A stretch of 64,000 nt of DNA, from positions 1,240,001-1,304,000 of the forward strand of contig JAGYIL010000001.1 in the NCBI GenBank assembly GCA_018402545.1, given 5' to 3'. The stretch's first letter is position 1; every line of letters begins with the position of its first letter. Shown piece after piece: positions 63,278 through 64,000 of the stretch. The notes under the pieces are model-generated. The model ran no database searches. It saw nothing but the letters and a program-made list of their open reading frames with translations, and was not told the origin of the DNA. Source of the stretch: Saccharospirillum sp. GTDB taxonomy: Bacteria > Pseudomonadota > Gammaproteobacteria > Pseudomonadales > Natronospirillaceae. The translations under genes and the position numbers were made by a program.

Positions 63278-64000
63278 TCAGCGGCAGACGAAACCGCCGT
63301 TGATCGGGATCAACTGGCCGGTGATGAACCCGGCACTATCAGACAATAAAAAGATGACTGTGCCATCAATGTCTGCCGGGTGCTGTTCGCGTTTCAAAGC
63401 GCGGCCCTGCTGATAGGTCTGATAGCGTTCTTCCGGAACGTACTCGGTGGCCTCGCAATGGGTTAGCCCGGGTGCGATGGCGTTGGCACAGATTTCACGA
63501 TCACCCAGCTCACGCGCCATCGAGCGAGTCATCGAAATGACAGCACCCTTGCTGGCGACATAGGCCATCAGCCGCGGTGCACCCCACAGCGCAGTATCGG
63601 AAGCCACGTTGACGATACGACCAGCCGGTGACTTCGCCAGCAGGGGTGTAGCAGCGCGGGTGGTGAGCCAAAGGCCGCGCACGTTGACGCGCATGACTCT
63701 GTCCCACAGGTCCAGGTCGTACTCTTCCAGTGTCTTGCCGCCGACCTGAGTCGCAATGGCCGCGTTGTTGACCAGGCCATCCAGAGGTCCATTACTGGCT
63801 ATCTGCGCGAATCCCCGTTCGATGGATTCCGGGTCACCCTGATCAATCAGCAAGTGCTCCACTTCAACGCCACGATCGCGAAGCGTTGTCGCGGTGTTCT
63901 CCAGCTCGTCCGAAAGAATATCGGTAATGACCAGTCGCGCGCCCTGATCGGCCGCTGCTTCAGCGATACTGCGTCCGAGCCCGCGGGCAGCACCGGTGAC
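63278..64000 (-). CDS. Short-chain dehydrogenase/reductase, 5' end missing
   Basis: 240 residues are visible; the frame is open to the window edge and only about ten N-terminal residues should be missing, since the first visible residues are the VTGAARGLGRSIAEAAADQG cofactor loop. NNAAIATQ, Ser in NVASDTALWG and Tyr-x-x-x-Lys in YVASKGAV are intact, so it is active by the usual criteria. The end FITGQLIPINGGFVCR is standard. A dihydrodiol or alcohol dehydrogenase role would fit the neighbouring reductase. Confidence 0.88.
   Translation of the reverse strand, partial: VTGAARGLGRSIAEAAADQGARLVITDILSDELENTATTLRDRGVEVEHLLIDQGDPESIERGFAQIASNGPLDGLVNNAAIATQVGGKTLEEYDLDLWDRVMRVNVRGLWLTTRAATPLLAKSPAGRIVNVASDTALWGAPRLMAYVASKGAVISMTRSMARELGDREICANAIAPGLTHCEATEYVPEERYQTYQQGRALKREQHPADIDGTVIFLLSDSAGFITGQLIPINGGFVCR

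Noticed and set aside
1-64000. CRISPR arrays, prophage, transposase genes, tRNA or rRNA
   Set aside because: No regularly spaced short repeats, phage or transposase motifs, or RNA gene signatures were seen on reading the window.

Overview
The window looks like chromosome from a heterotrophic marine gammaproteobacterium, GC roughly in the mid-50s percent. TRAP and ABC importers each sit beside a dedicated catabolic set, together with Bcr/CflA-type, Hsp20 and FNR/ANR-type features. An Oceanospirillales-like host (Saccharospirillum/Marinobacter type) is a guess from style, not a database result. There are no rRNA or tRNA genes, phage genes, transposases or CRISPR arrays.

Left part (1-9.4 kb): stress and housekeeping genes. 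These are a 7TM sensor protein cut by the left edge, an Hsp20 gene behind a perfect FNR/ANR box, a 168-bp hairpin-rich repeat, a membrane-anchored FMN glutamate-synthase-like protein, an alpha/beta-hydrolase-OsmC fusion, a Bcr/CflA exporter and a P-type cation ATPase. From 9.4 to 17.2 kb lies a peptide uptake unit: GAF protein, peptide-binding protein and XRE-cupin regulator on the minus strand; two permeases, two ATPases and a prolidase (pepQ) on the plus strand.

17.4-29.5 kb is a complete beta-oxidation unit fed by a TAXI-type TRAP transporter. It holds a crotonase that looks like a FadJ-type enzyme without its dehydrogenase, a thiolase, a separate 3-hydroxyacyl-CoA dehydrogenase, an acyl-CoA dehydrogenase, an acyl-CoA ligase, a thioesterase and an IclR regulator. 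Two matching 19-bp palindromes sit in the two divergent promoter regions. Flanking and inside this unit are two copies of a 113-nt element (31-nt arm, 51-nt conserved loop, 31-nt arm) whose arms differ between copies but keep pairing. This is a strong candidate for an undescribed structured RNA.

29.5-47.6 kb is a divergent locus around 38.1 kb. Leftward run a winged-helix regulator fused to a full-size ABC-type solute-binding domain, a BudC-like dehydrogenase, E1 alpha and beta, a two-lipoyl E2 scaffold with a dead acyltransferase domain, an aldehyde dehydrogenase, and a separate active acyltransferase. Rightward run a ribose-type ABC importer, a metal-site-altered M24 protein, a His-tailed FmdB-like protein, a chemoreceptor and a small binding protein. 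Two identical operator cores exactly 21 bp apart lie between the two arms. The enzymes fit diol/acetoin-type cleavage to acetyl-CoA plus an aldehyde, but the substrate is inferred.

47.8-64 kb is an all-minus aromatic-type catabolic region. It has a ThDP-dependent decarboxylase-like enzyme, an aldehyde dehydrogenase, an aspartate-dehydrogenase-like enzyme, two SDRs, an alpha/beta hydrolase, a cupin, an extradiol-type dioxygenase, an IclR regulator, a type I sulfatase, a DctPQM TRAP transporter, a NicC-like flavin monooxygenase and a ferredoxin-reductase-like flavoprotein. The simplest reading is uptake of a possibly sulfated aromatic compound, desulfation, hydroxylation and ring cleavage. The region continues beyond the right edge.
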